DNA of 51,453 nt from Streptomyces sp. GTDB lineage: Bacteria; Actinomycetota; Actinomycetes; Streptomycetales; Streptomycetaceae. The translations under genes were made by a program, and so were the position numbers. The notes under the pieces were generated by a model, which was not told where the DNA came from, ran no database searches, and saw only the letters and a list, made by a program, of their open reading frames with translations. Within the stretch, counting starts at the first letter, position 1. Each line of letters begins with the position of its first letter. The stretch lies in NCBI RefSeq assembly GCF_031181555.1, contig NZ_JAPSKQ010000029.1, forward strand, positions 1-51,453, written 5' to 3'. Positions 34,912 through 43,663 of this stretch are shown here, in pieces.

Positions 34912-35133
34912 GACTGCACCCGCTATCGAAGTAGAGACGCCGGCTGAGGAGCACAAGAGACCGACCGCAGGGTACCGCGTGCAAAGAGTAAACAGCCGAA
35001 AGGAGAACTGGAGGAGGCTATCCGGTTCCGGGTTCAATATTTGCAGCGATCAAACCACAGGGCAATTGTTCGGGGCGGGTCCAGGTGGAAGAATTGCACT
35101 GATTGTGCCCAAGGCGAAAGCCTGGAGGCAGCG

Positions 35134-36702
35134 ATGGTGCTCGAACATCCCCAGGACCGACGAGTGGACCGTGGGAAGCAGTCCGTGCGGCGACGGCCGC
35201 GCACGCGCGTCACGCGACTGCTGTCCCGCCAAGAGGGCGCTCCTCTGGAGCCTCGTGTGCGCGCAGTGATGGAGGCCCGCCTCGGAGCAGATTTCTCCAC
35301 AGTTCGCATCCACACCGGGCAGAGAGCGCAGGAGGCGGCGGAGTCGCTGCACGCCACTGCATACACCGTGGGTAAGGACGTGGCCTTTGCCCGCGGGGCC
35401 TTCGCTCCCGGGGACGCTGCAGGCCAGGAACTTCTCGCCCACGAATTGGCGCACGTCGCCCAGAACGGCACAGGTGCGGCCCGCCCGGTCGGCGGACCGC
35501 ACCGGGCACTCGTGCTCAGCGAGCCCACGGACGCGGCAGAACAGGAGGCGCGCGCCGCCGGCCGGGCAGTGGCGTCGGGCCGCACGTTCCGGGTGACACA
35601 CTCCGCCACCCCACCGAAACTGGCGCGCTGTGGCGGCACCACCCACCCCGGTTGCCCTTGTGAGGAGGACGAATCGCCGGTGCTCGTCCAGCGCCAGACG
35701 ATGACGTTGCCCAGAACGGCACCGCCGCAGCAGTACCAGGCCCCGTTCACCGGGCACATCCCCCTGCCGGGGCGTCCGGCCCCGGGTACGGTGCGGCGGC
35801 CGGACGTCGAGCCACGGACCGGTCAGCGCTACGCGCTCCGTGACCCTGCGCTGGGGGAACTCCTTGACATGCTGGAGGCACAAGGAGAGTCGGAAGCAGC
35901 GGTCGCGGGGGCGGAGGTTCCTCAGGCGACCCTCGACCGGGGCGGCCGACCACCGGATTTCCTCACCATCGCCGGCCGCGGAGCGATCGCCACGGAGTCC
36001 GGGACGGTCCGGCATGCTGTGTATTTCTTCCACATCCTCGACGCGATCGAGCACGACGTGGCGCAGGCCACCACCGAGGAGGACCTGGAGTCCGTCGCGG
36101 CCACCTACATCCCGACGGTGCGCCAGCTGATCGGCAAGGCGCCCCGGCCGCTCGCGCAGCCCAAGGGCCGTCTGGACGTACGGCGCATCAGGATCGCGCC
36201 GACCCTCGACCCGGGCGGCGAGAAGCGGCGCAAGACCTTCCACGAAGCGGTAAGGAGGAAGGGCGTGTCCGCGCCCAGAAGGGTGATCGGCGCAGAATAC
36301 GAGCGGAACGGGTGCACCTTTCGGGCGATGAGCGGGGCATGGGGCCGCGACCCGGTGGCCACGTTCTACTGCCAGGAAGTCACCCGCACCGACCACGAGG
36401 TTCGGGTAATGCCGCCTGGTGACCCGGAGGGCGTGGTCTTCGACGCGCTGGCAGGGAACACCGCCTACGAGTGCAAGTGCGGGTATGCCTCCTACGTACG
36501 CAACTACGGCAGTGCCGCCTGGTGGGCTCGTTGGCAGCGGGACAAGGTGGACGAGCAGATGCTGCGGCATCAGCGGGTGGCCCGGGAGTGCGGGCTCCAG
36601 TACCGGTACATGGTGTCGGACAAGGAGCTGGCGGCTCTGCTGCGGGACCGCTGGGGCTTCGGGGTGACCGTCCTGCACGCGCCCAGCGACCTGTGCCTTT
36701 GA
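35134..36702 (+). CDS. DUF4157 protein with putative PD-(D/E)XK nuclease end; effector candidate
   Basis: The 522-residue protein has an N-terminal DUF4157 domain (about 25-110): RVRAVMEARLGADFSTVRIH, then ELLAHELAHVAQ with His103, Glu104 and His107. A Cys-rich hinge (CGGTTHPGCPCEED) follows, then a helical middle. The last 100 residues contain VVFDALAG with Asp437 and AYECKCGY with Glu446 and Lys448, spaced like the D and E-x-K of restriction-fold nucleases, plus a Trp-rich helix. DUF4157 is a well-known marker of eCIS cargo. The ATG follows GGAGG at six bases. No obvious immunity gene is adjacent. The nuclease call rests on motif spacing only. Confidence 0.75.
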   Translation: MVLEHPQDRRVDRGKQSVRRRPRTRVTRLLSRQEGAPLEPRVRAVMEARLGADFSTVRIHTGQRAQEAAESLHATAYTVGKDVAFARGAFAPGDAAGQELLAHELAHVAQNGTGAARPVGGPHRALVLSEPTDAAEQEARAAGRAVASGRTFRVTHSATPPKLARCGGTTHPGCPCEEDESPVLVQRQTMTLPRTAPPQQYQAPFTGHIPLPGRPAPGTVRRPDVEPRTGQRYALRDPALGELLDMLEAQGESEAAVAGAEVPQATLDRGGRPPDFLTIAGRGAIATESGTVRHAVYFFHILDAIEHDVAQATTEEDLESVAATYIPTVRQLIGKAPRPLAQPKGRLDVRRIRIAPTLDPGGEKRRKTFHEAVRRKGVSAPRRVIGAEYERNGCTFRAMSGAWGRDPVATFYCQEVTRTDHEVRVMPPGDPEGVVFDALAGNTAYECKCGYASYVRNYGSAAWWARWQRDKVDEQMLRHQRVARECGLQYRYMVSDKELAALLRDRWGFGVTVLHAPSDLCL

Positions 36703-36755
36703 CGGTTCGACGCGGCGGCCCATGGTCGAAGGTGCCGTCATCCCGCCCATGGGCA

Positions 36756-37529
36756 TCACTCGAGCATCTGCGCCGTCAGCCGGGTCGGAGCGACGCCGAG
36801 TTCGTCCCGCAGTACACGCTTGCAGGTTGCATAGGCACGTCGCGCTTCGCTGATGTTTCCCTCCGCGAGGTGGATGCGGATCACCGCGCGGTGGGCACTC
36901 TCCCGGGTCACGTCCAAACGAAGCGTGGCCAGAGCGACTTCGAGCGCGAGCCCGTAGCGGCCCTCGGACGTCAGTTGCTCGGCGAGAGCCTCCTGGAGGT
37001 GCATCTGGAGCTGGCGCACGCGTTCCCGGTCGGCGTTGAGCCATTCGTCGTCCCAGTCCGGCAGCAGTTCCCTGACCTCACCGGGCAGGCACCGCAGTTG
37101 GACGGAGGGAGTCGGACCGTGCTGCCAGGCGTCCCGGGCCTCCCGCACTAGGCGCTGCACGTCCACCGCCAGCAGGGCGGAGAGGTCCGCCGTGGCCGCG
37201 GTGACGGCCACGACCCCGGGCACAGCCTGGTTTGCACGCCATAGAGACGTGCGCAGGCAGGCCCGGGCCCGGTCCTCCGTGGAGTCCGGCCAGAGCGTGC
37301 CTGCCAGCCGGCTGCGGCTCATCCTTCCCTGCAGCGCCAGCAGTGCCAGAACGCGCTGGGCTCCAATGGGGAGCCGGATTTCCCGGCCGCCGGCTTCCAG
37401 CCGGAACGGCCCGAGCAAGCTGAGGAACAACCGGGTCTGCGGCGCCGCAGAGGCTGGGCAACCGCGCGAGACACCTGTTCCGCTTTCGGGATCAGCGGTG
37501 CTGCTGGGGACGAAAACACTTCCCGGCAT
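36756..37529 (-). CDS. SARP-family transcription regulator (OmpR-type DNA binding plus BTAD)
   Basis: The 257-residue protein has a winged-helix domain at about 35-110 (LFLSLLGPFRLEAGGREIRL, then QRVLALLALQGRMSRSRLAG and TLWPD) and a BTAD domain to the end (LPDWDDEWLNADRERVRQLQ, EGRYGLALEVALATLRLDVT, YATCKRVLRDELGVAPT). SARPs activate clustered genes from direct repeats near the -35 site. The ATG at 37529 has GGGAGGG just before it; a GTG at 37541 would put the site inside the gene. It diverges from eCIS block 2, so it probably controls that operon. Confidence 0.9.
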   Translation of the reverse strand: MPGSVFVPSSTADPESGTGVSRGCPASAAPQTRLFLSLLGPFRLEAGGREIRLPIGAQRVLALLALQGRMSRSRLAGTLWPDSTEDRARACLRTSLWRANQAVPGVVAVTAATADLSALLAVDVQRLVREARDAWQHGPTPSVQLRCLPGEVRELLPDWDDEWLNADRERVRQLQMHLQEALAEQLTSEGRYGLALEVALATLRLDVTRESAHRAVIRIHLAEGNISEARRAYATCKRVLRDELGVAPTRLTAQMLE

Positions 37530-37587
37530 GATCCCTCCCACGGGTGTCCGGTCTGCCCGCCCGGTCCCACTGCTGTATCCGGTCGTT

Positions 37588-37619
37588 ACGAAGTGAACAG
37601 ATGACGAACTGAACAGCTG
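37588..37619. promoter_or_regulatory. Tandem 16-bp direct repeat near the SARP gene
   Basis: ACGAAGTGAACAGATG (37588-37603) and ACGAACTGAACAGCTG (37604-37619) agree at 14 of 16 bases. They lie 59 bases above the SARP start. Direct repeats are the usual SARP target type. Confidence 0.55.
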
Positions 37620-37658
37620 ATGTATGTGCTCCGACGGCCCGGCGGGAACCCGCTCCGC

Positions 37659-37686
37659 CTGCGATCACTCGTGCGAGTGATCGCAG
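37659..37686. promoter_or_regulatory. 28-bp perfect palindrome before eCIS block 2
   Basis: CTGCGATCACTCG (37659-37671), two central bases, and its exact complement (37674-37686). It ends 58 bases before the tube-initiator ATG and lies between divergent genes. A dimeric repressor or activator site is likely; a hairpin terminator is less likely since no gene ends here. Confidence 0.6.
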
Positions 37687-37744
37687 TACCGCTCGCTACG
37701 TTCTGGTGACGCCACAGTGACGTCGACCGGGGCAGGACTCGTCC

Positions 37745-38401
37745 ATGAGCGGTTTTCCGGGCAGTCCCCGTACCCTGCGGGGCGCCGTGGTGGCGGTCGA
37801 CAGCAGCGGGCCGCTGTCACGGCTGGTGGTCTTCCAGTACAACCCCGACCAGGTCGTCCGCACGCTGCGTCCGCGCGGTCCCGCCTCCTCGCAGCCCTCC
37901 GGCGCCGCGGACGCCCACCGGCTGTGGGGGGCACCCGTGGAGACGGTCTCCCTCACGGTCAGCGTCGACGCCACCGACCAGTTGGAACGCGGCGATCCGG
38001 TGGCCGCGCTGACCGGCGTCGCGCCCCAGCTCGCCGTGCTGGAGATGCTGCTCTATCCGGGCATCGCCACGGTGGTGGAGAACACGGCGATGCTGCTGGC
38101 CGGCACCATTGAGATCCTCCCCATGGAGAGCCCGCTCACCCTGCTGATCTGGGGTCCGGGGCGGGTGGTTCCGGTCCGCATCGAGAGTCTCACGATCACC
38201 GAGGAGTCCTTCTCGCCCGAGCTGTTCCCCACCCGGGCCTCCGTGCAGATGTCGGCCCAGGTCCTCTCCTACAACGACCTGTCCGTGAACGACGCCGGCC
38301 ACGCGCTCTTCCTGGTGCACCACGTGATGAAGGAGACGATGGCCCTCGTGGCCGGCGCCACGGCCGCGACCGCGGTGGCGGGAGGTGCGGCCGGTGTCTG
38401 A
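37745..38401 (+). CDS. eCIS tube initiator / Afp7-like baseplate protein
   Basis: The 218-residue product matches the N-terminal domain of contractile injection system tube-initiation proteins (Afp7/Pvc7, T4 gp53 region): RLVVFQYNPDQVVRTLRPRG, then SLTVSVDATDQLERG and a strand-rich middle with VPVRIESLTITEESFSP and YNDLSV. In Afp-type systems this domain is joined to LysM; here LysM is the next gene. The last 25 residues are hydrophobic and Ala-rich. It is the first gene of eCIS block 2 and its stop overlaps the next GTG by eight bases. Confidence 0.85.
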   Translation: MSGFPGSPRTLRGAVVAVDSSGPLSRLVVFQYNPDQVVRTLRPRGPASSQPSGAADAHRLWGAPVETVSLTVSVDATDQLERGDPVAALTGVAPQLAVLEMLLYPGIATVVENTAMLLAGTIEILPMESPLTLLIWGPGRVVPVRIESLTITEESFSPELFPTRASVQMSAQVLSYNDLSVNDAGHALFLVHHVMKETMALVAGATAATAVAGGAAGV

Positions 38402-38714
38402 CAGAGCGCTCGGAGCCAGCCGGTACGACGGAGTCGGTACGGCGACCACCACCGTCGAGGACCCGGTCGAGGGCCTGCGGCAGGTACGTCACCTGCGGGT
38501 GCGGCGGCACGTGCCCGGCCTCACGGCCGGACGGCCGCTGGCGCTGCACACGGTGGCCGAGGGAGACCGTCTGGACCTCGTCGCCCAGCGCTACCTGGGC
38601 GACCCGCTGGCCTACTGGCTCGTCGCCGACGCCAACGCCGCCCTGGATCCCGACGACCTGACCGACTTCCGCACCGTGGGCGCCGTCCTGGTGATCCCCG
38701 CGCCGGGGGGATGA
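38394..38714 (+). CDS. LysM-domain baseplate protein
   Basis: The 106-residue product is mostly one LysM-like domain: LHTVAEGDRLDLVAQRYLGD, WLVADANAALDP and VLVIPAPGG. In PVC/Afp and T4 a LysM-like domain of gp53 clamps the baseplate around the hub; here it would be a separate chain paired with the preceding protein. The GTG start lies eight bases inside the upstream gene, and the stop overlaps the following ATG. Confidence 0.85.
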   Translation: MSDRALGASRYDGVGTATTTVEDPVEGLRQVRHLRVRRHVPGLTAGRPLALHTVAEGDRLDLVAQRYLGDPLAYWLVADANAALDPDDLTDFRTVGAVLVIPAPGG

Positions 38715-39865
38715 CGATGAGGCAGATGCTGTCCTCCGGCCTGCGGCTCACCGTGCTCGCCGGCGCGACCATTCCCACGCCGCTCCCTCCTGACCTGACC
38801 GCGCGCCTCCTGTCGGTGCGCGTCCAGGAGGACGACGGCGCCCGCTCGGTGTTCACCCTCACCTTCGACGCCGGGCGGTCCGGGCCGATCGCCGCGCTGG
38901 ACACGCCGGTCCTGCGTCCGCCGCTCGTGCCGTTCGCCCGGGTCACCCTCGTCCTCACCTTCGCGGCGCTGCCCCGGGTCCTGTTCGACGGCATCATCAC
39001 CCATCTCGAACTGACCCCCGGTGACGGGCCGGGCGGGGCGACCCTGACGGCCACCGGGGAGGACGTGTCCTACTTGCTCGACCGCCGGGAGGTGGACGCC
39101 GAGCATCCCGCCATGGACGACTTCGTGCAGGTCAACCAGATCCTCACGCGCTACGCGGCGCATCGCATCCTACCCATGGTGATCCCCCCGCGGGTCGCGG
39201 ACCCTCCTCTTCCGATCGAGCGGATCCCCACCCAGCACGGCACCGATCTGGCGCACCTGCGCGAACTGGCCGGCCGTCACGGGTACGTCTGCTACGTGAT
39301 CCCGGGCCCGCAGACCGGCGCCAGCACCTTCTACTGGGGGCCGCCGGTGCGGTCCGGAGTGCCGCAGCCGGCTCTCTCGGTGGATCTCGGGCCCGAGACC
39401 AACGTCCGTTCCGTGCGGTTCCGCACCGACGCTCTCACGCCGGTGCTCGTCGAGGGTGAACTGCAGGATCCGCGCACCGGGACGCAGATGACGGTGGACA
39501 CGAGGGGCAGTCTCCGCCCACCGCTGTCGTCGCGGCCCCTGTGGGCCGCGCACGCGGGGGACGTCCGCAGGCGGCGCCTGGTGCGGGACAGCGGGACGGG
39601 CGCGATCGGCACCTTCGCCCGGGCCCAGTCCCTGGTGGACTCCGGCGTCGACGCCGTGGTCGCGGAGGGCGAGGCCGACGGAGGGCGCTACGGCGACGTC
39701 CTGCGTCCCCGGGCGCTGGTCGGCGTGCGAGGTGCCGGCTGGTCGCACGACGGCCACTGGTACGTGCGCCGCGTCGAGCACGAACTGGCGCCGGGCTCCT
39801 ACGTCCAGCGGTTCACCCTGACGCGCGACGGTCACGGCCCGACCGTTCCCGTCGTGCGACCGTGA
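38711..39865 (+). CDS. gp27-like baseplate hub protein (Afp8 N-terminal part)
   Basis: The 384-residue protein is the hub half of Afp8/VgrG/gp27: ARLLSVRVQEDDGARSVFTL, LFDGIITHLELTPGDG, a long TATGEDVSYLLDR stretch and a final WYVRRVEHELAPGSYVQRFT. A trimer of it adapts the hexameric tube to the trimeric spike. The spike part is a separate gene 39 bases later. The ATG overlaps the LysM stop; an ATG at 38717 is an alternative. Confidence 0.88.
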   Translation: MTMRQMLSSGLRLTVLAGATIPTPLPPDLTARLLSVRVQEDDGARSVFTLTFDAGRSGPIAALDTPVLRPPLVPFARVTLVLTFAALPRVLFDGIITHLELTPGDGPGGATLTATGEDVSYLLDRREVDAEHPAMDDFVQVNQILTRYAAHRILPMVIPPRVADPPLPIERIPTQHGTDLAHLRELAGRHGYVCYVIPGPQTGASTFYWGPPVRSGVPQPALSVDLGPETNVRSVRFRTDALTPVLVEGELQDPRTGTQMTVDTRGSLRPPLSSRPLWAAHAGDVRRRRLVRDSGTGAIGTFARAQSLVDSGVDAVVAEGEADGGRYGDVLRPRALVGVRGAGWSHDGHWYVRRVEHELAPGSYVQRFTLTRDGHGPTVPVVRP

Positions 39866-39904
39866 CTCCTCGGCGCCGAAGCCACAAGGTCAGGAGAGCG
39901 TGGA

Positions 39905-40402
39905 GTGAAGAGGTTCTACGGCAAGTACCGCGGCAAGGTCACCTGCAACGTCGATCCGCTGATGCGGGGGAGGGTGCAGGTCAGTGTTCCTGCCGTGCTC
40001 GGCAAGGGACGGCTGTCCTGGGCCGAGCCCTGTGTGCCGTACGCGGGCCGCGGTGTGGGGTTCTTCGCCGTGCCGCCCGAGGGAGCCGACGTCTGGGTCG
40101 AGTTCGAGGCGGGCAATCCCGACTACCCCATTGTGGGGGGTTGTTTCTGGGGCACCGGCGAGGCTCCCGCGTCTCCGGCCGTGCCCCAGGTCAAGGTGTG
40201 GAAGACGGACGCCGTGTCGATCACGTGCAGCGACCTTCCCGGAGACGGCGGCCTCACCATCGCCGTCGGTCCGCCGGTCTCCGTCCTGCCGATGAGGATC
40301 GCGTGCACGTCCGACGGCATCGAGCTGTCCCTGGGTGCCTCAAGCGTCACGCTGAGCCCCACCACGGTGTCGGTGAACAAGGGTGCCCTGGAGGTCACGT
40401 AA
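39905..40402 (+). CDS. gp5-like spike protein with OB fold
   Basis: The 165-residue product reads GKYRGKVTCNVDPLMRGRVQ, WAEPCVPYAGRG and GADVWVEFEAGNPDYPIVGG, the standard OB-fold start of gpV/gp5/VgrG spike proteins. The last 70 residues are strand repeats (VSITC, GLTIAV, IELSLG, VTLSPTTVSV) fitting a short beta-helical needle. GTG start with AGGAGAG nearby. With the hub gene it makes up an Afp8 equivalent. Its TAA overlaps the next ATG by one base. Confidence 0.9.
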   Translation: MKRFYGKYRGKVTCNVDPLMRGRVQVSVPAVLGKGRLSWAEPCVPYAGRGVGFFAVPPEGADVWVEFEAGNPDYPIVGGCFWGTGEAPASPAVPQVKVWKTDAVSITCSDLPGDGGLTIAVGPPVSVLPMRIACTSDGIELSLGASSVTLSPTTVSVNKGALEVT

Positions 40403-40710
40403 TGTCTGGACTTCTCGCCCACGACGGGGCCGTCACGCTGTGCGCGCACGCGGGGCAGGCCCGCCCGGCCGTCGCGAACCCCAGGGTCAAGGTCGGGGGT
40501 CGGCCGACCGCGCTGCTCACCGTCCCGTGGCTGGTCACCTGCGCGCCGCTCAGCCCTCCGCCCTGTGTGACCGCCCAGTGGGTCACCGGTACGACGAGGG
40601 TCAGGTCGGCCGGTGTGCCGCTGGTGATCCAGGGAGGGGCCGCCGTGTGCGCGCCGTCCGGCGGGCCGCTGGCGGTGGTCGCCGTCCAGCCGCGGGTGCG
40701 GGGGATCTGA
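40402..40710 (+). CDS. PAAR-like spike tip protein
   Basis: The 102-residue product is PAAR-like: VTLCAHAGQARPAVANPRVK, GGRPTALLT, CAPLSPPPCVTAQW and a final QGGAAVCAPSG. Cys and His in such positions bind the tip metal; exact ligands are not assignable by eye. It caps the spike (Afp10 position) and could carry an effector. Start and stop each overlap a neighbour by one base (TAATG and TGATG). Confidence 0.85.
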   Translation: MSGLLAHDGAVTLCAHAGQARPAVANPRVKVGGRPTALLTVPWLVTCAPLSPPPCVTAQWVTGTTRVRSAGVPLVIQGGAAVCAPSGGPLAVVAVQPRVRGI

Positions 40711-41078
40711 TGCGTTTCGGCTTCCCCCTGCGCCTGGACGCCCGCGGCCGGCTCGCCACCGTGGACGACGAGGAGTACCTGCGCGGCCTCGTCGAGGCGG
40801 TGCTCTTCACCCGGCCGGGAGAGCGGGTCAACCGCCCGGACTTCGGCAGCGGGGTGGACCGGCTGGTCTTCGCGCCCAGCGGCGACGAGTTGGCGGGGGC
40901 GACGCAGTCGCTGGTGCAGGCGGCGGTGCAGCAGTGGCTCAGCGACCTGCTGCGCGTGCACGAGGTCCGGGTCGAGGCCCGCGACGCGGTGCTGGACGTG
41001 ACGATCCGCTACACGCCTCTTGGCCAGGAGGCCGCCGAACCGCGGGTCCTGCGGCTCACCGGCCGGGGGACGCCGTGA
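40710..41078 (+). CDS. gp25-like baseplate wedge protein
   Basis: The 122-residue product has EEYLRGLVEAVLFTRPGERV, then NRPDFGSGVDRLVFAP and QWLSDLLRVHEVRV, which is the gp25/Afp9 signature (including the E-P-R-like G-E-R-V-N-R-P-D-F turn). In contractile systems gp25 starts sheath growth by lending a sheath-like strand. It begins on the last base of the PAAR stop; its stop overlaps the next GTG. Confidence 0.93.
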   Translation: MRFGFPLRLDARGRLATVDDEEYLRGLVEAVLFTRPGERVNRPDFGSGVDRLVFAPSGDELAGATQSLVQAAVQQWLSDLLRVHEVRVEARDAVLDVTIRYTPLGQEAAEPRVLRLTGRGTP

Positions 41079-43663
41079 CCGGCCCGGGCATGGTGGCCGC
41101 CACCGAGGCGACTGTGTTCGGCATCGACCGGGACCGCAGGCGCGCGCTGGTCGCGGCCACTGAGGACCCCGCACTCGACGGGATCGACCACGTCGAGGTC
41201 CTCTCCAACCGGCCCGACAGCCCGTCGTACGTGCCGGGGGCCCCGCGGCAGCGCACCCTCGCCGTGCATCTGCTGCGCGGTCCCGTGCCCGCGGACCTGG
41301 TGACCGGCCCGGACGGTGGCGCCGTCATCGTGCTCGGCGGGATCCGCGCCGATTCCCGTCTCAACCCGGTCGGGGTCGAATGGGCGCTCCCCGCCACCGA
41401 TCTGACCTCCGCGGCCGGGGTGCCGGCGCCGGTCACGGAGGCCGACCGTGCGCTGGTGGCGGCGTGCGTGCCCGAGGAGGTGCGGGCGAGGGTGCTGATC
41501 GTCAGGACGTCGTCGCCCGGTGACCGGTCGACGTACGTCCTGCGCCTGCTCGGGCCGGGCGGAGCGGCCGCTCCACCGGGCTTCGACGTGCCGTTGGCGC
41601 AGGTGCCGTTCACCTTCGCCGTGGACTGCCCGGCGGACACCGTCCGTAGCCGGCCGGAGCCGGTGCCGCCCGTCACCGCCGCCTCGCCGGTGCTCGACTA
41701 CCTCGCCCGCGACTACGAGGCGCTGCGCACCAGGCTGCTGGACCGGATGGCGGTCCTGCTGCCCGACTGGACCGACCGGTCGCCGGCCGACATCGGCGTC
41801 ACGCTGATCGAGCTCTTCGCCTATCTCGGCGACCGCCTGTCCTACCGGCAGGACGCGGTCGCCCAGGAGGCGGCGCTGAGCACCGCCCGCCGCAGGGTCT
41901 CGGTGCGCCGGCACGCGCGGCTGCTCGACTACCACGTCCACGAGGGCTGTTCCGCGCGCACCTGGCTGGCCTTCACCACGAGTGCCGAGGTCCTTCTGCG
42001 GGCCGGCACGGCCGTGGGCGAAGGAGCGGGGCCGTCCGGCCTGCGGCAGGCCGCCGCGCGCGATGGGGCGCAGGCCGCCGCGGCGGTCTTCGAGACCTGC
42101 GCCCCGGTGGTGCTCACCCCCGCCAGGAACAGGCTTCGCCTGCACGCCTGGGCACAGGCGGACCACGTGCTGCCCGTCGGCGCCCGCTCCGCGTTCCTGG
42201 CGGTGACCTCCGACAAGGATCCCGCGCTGCGCGCCGGTGACGTGCTGGTGCTGGCCGAGCTGGGCCCCTCGGGCACCCTCGCCGACGGCGACCCGACCCA
42301 CCGGTACGCCGTCCGCCTGGACCGGGAACCGGTCGAGCACGTCGACGCGCTGGCCTGCCACGGCGGCGGGGCCGCCCCCCAGCGGGTGCTGGAGATCCAC
42401 TGGCACCGTGACGACGCCCTGCCCTTCCCGCTGCGGGTCTCCCGGCCGGTCGGCGACCAGGCCGTGGGCTCCGCGGTCGCTCTGGCCAACATCGTCCTGG
42501 CGGACCACGGGGCCTCGGTCCACGACGACGCCCCGGTCCCCGCCCAGGTGCCGTGGGAGGGCACCTACCGGCCGTTCCTCCGCAGGGCGGGAGTGGCCTG
42601 GGCCGCCCCGGCGGTTCCTGGACCATTGAACGGGGTGCCCCCCGGCCAGGGCTGGGAAAGCGCGAGTGCGGCTCTGCGCCCCGACCCGCGGCGCGCCGTC
42701 GCCCAGCTGGAGCTCGACGACGGCGCGCGCCGCTGGCTGCCGCGTCCCGACCTGCTGGACAGTGACCGGACCGCCGCCCATGTGGTGGTCGAGGCGGAGG
42801 ACGACAGGACCATCAGGCTCCGGTTCGGCGACGGTGTCACGGGACGCCGCCCCACACCGGGGACGACCATGACACTGCGGTACCGGCTCGGCGGCGGCTC
42901 CTGGGGCAACGTCGGCGTCGACACCCTCACGGAGCTCCTCGGCGGTCCGGGCGGCAGCACGCTCGAGGGCGTCTCGGTCACCAACCCCCTACCGGCCGCG
43001 GGCGGCCTCGACCCCCAGCCGATGGCGGAGGTGCGGGAACTGGCGCCCCGGGCGTTCCGCACCCGCCTCCAGGCGGTCACCTCCGACGACTACGCCGCGA
43101 TCGCCGGTGCGGACGGCGCGGTGCGGCAGGCCGTGGCCTCCTCCCGGTGGACGGGCTCCTGGTACGCCCAGCAGGTGGTCGTGGACCCAGGCGGGACGGC
43201 GGACCAGCGGCTCTTCGACCGGCTGGCCGGCCTGCTGGACGTGAGACGGACCGCGGGGGTGGACGTCGAGTTCGCCAAAGCGGCCCTGGTCCCGGTGGAG
43301 ATCGGCGTCGTCTGCTGCCTGGGCCCGGGGACCCTGCGCGTCGAGGCCGAGCACCGCCTGCGTGAGGCCCTGTCCGCGTCGGTGCTGCCGGACGGACGCC
43401 GCGGGCTCTTCCACCCCGACAACCTGGGTTTCGGTTCGTCGCTGTACCTCAGCGACCTGATCGCGCAGGCCATGTCCGTGCCCGGAGTGGTCCAGGTCCA
43501 TGCCGAACGCTTCTGCCGGGCGGGCGCCGACGACGCCGCCAACCGCGCCGCCCTCGCCCGCGGCCGCCTGGACGCCTCGCACCGCGAGATCCTGTGCTGC
43601 CGGAGCGATCCGGACAGCCCGGAGACCGGCTTCGTCGATCTGATCGTCAGAGGTGGCGCATGA
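41075..43663 (+). CDS. Baseplate J-like wedge protein 1 (Afp11/gp6 type)
   Basis: The 862-residue protein has a beta-rich N-terminal region (1-200), then the baseplate-J core with SPVLDYLARDYEALRTRLLD, LIELFAYLGDRLSYRQDAVA and RRVSVRRHARLLDYHVHEGC, an inserted beta domain, and the C-terminal part with FRTRLQAVTSDDYAAIAGAD and GLFHPDNLGFGSSLYLSDLI. Such proteins dimerise to form baseplate wedges. The GTG overlaps the gp25 stop by four bases. It is longer than typical gp6 because of the insert. Confidence 0.92.
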   Translation: MTGPGMVAATEATVFGIDRDRRRALVAATEDPALDGIDHVEVLSNRPDSPSYVPGAPRQRTLAVHLLRGPVPADLVTGPDGGAVIVLGGIRADSRLNPVGVEWALPATDLTSAAGVPAPVTEADRALVAACVPEEVRARVLIVRTSSPGDRSTYVLRLLGPGGAAAPPGFDVPLAQVPFTFAVDCPADTVRSRPEPVPPVTAASPVLDYLARDYEALRTRLLDRMAVLLPDWTDRSPADIGVTLIELFAYLGDRLSYRQDAVAQEAALSTARRRVSVRRHARLLDYHVHEGCSARTWLAFTTSAEVLLRAGTAVGEGAGPSGLRQAAARDGAQAAAAVFETCAPVVLTPARNRLRLHAWAQADHVLPVGARSAFLAVTSDKDPALRAGDVLVLAELGPSGTLADGDPTHRYAVRLDREPVEHVDALACHGGGAAPQRVLEIHWHRDDALPFPLRVSRPVGDQAVGSAVALANIVLADHGASVHDDAPVPAQVPWEGTYRPFLRRAGVAWAAPAVPGPLNGVPPGQGWESASAALRPDPRRAVAQLELDDGARRWLPRPDLLDSDRTAAHVVVEAEDDRTIRLRFGDGVTGRRPTPGTTMTLRYRLGGGSWGNVGVDTLTELLGGPGGSTLEGVSVTNPLPAAGGLDPQPMAEVRELAPRAFRTRLQAVTSDDYAAIAGADGAVRQAVASSRWTGSWYAQQVVVDPGGTADQRLFDRLAGLLDVRRTAGVDVEFAKAALVPVEIGVVCCLGPGTLRVEAEHRLREALSASVLPDGRRGLFHPDNLGFGSSLYLSDLIAQAMSVPGVVQVHAERFCRAGADDAANRAALARGRLDASHREILCCRSDPDSPETGFVDLIVRGGA

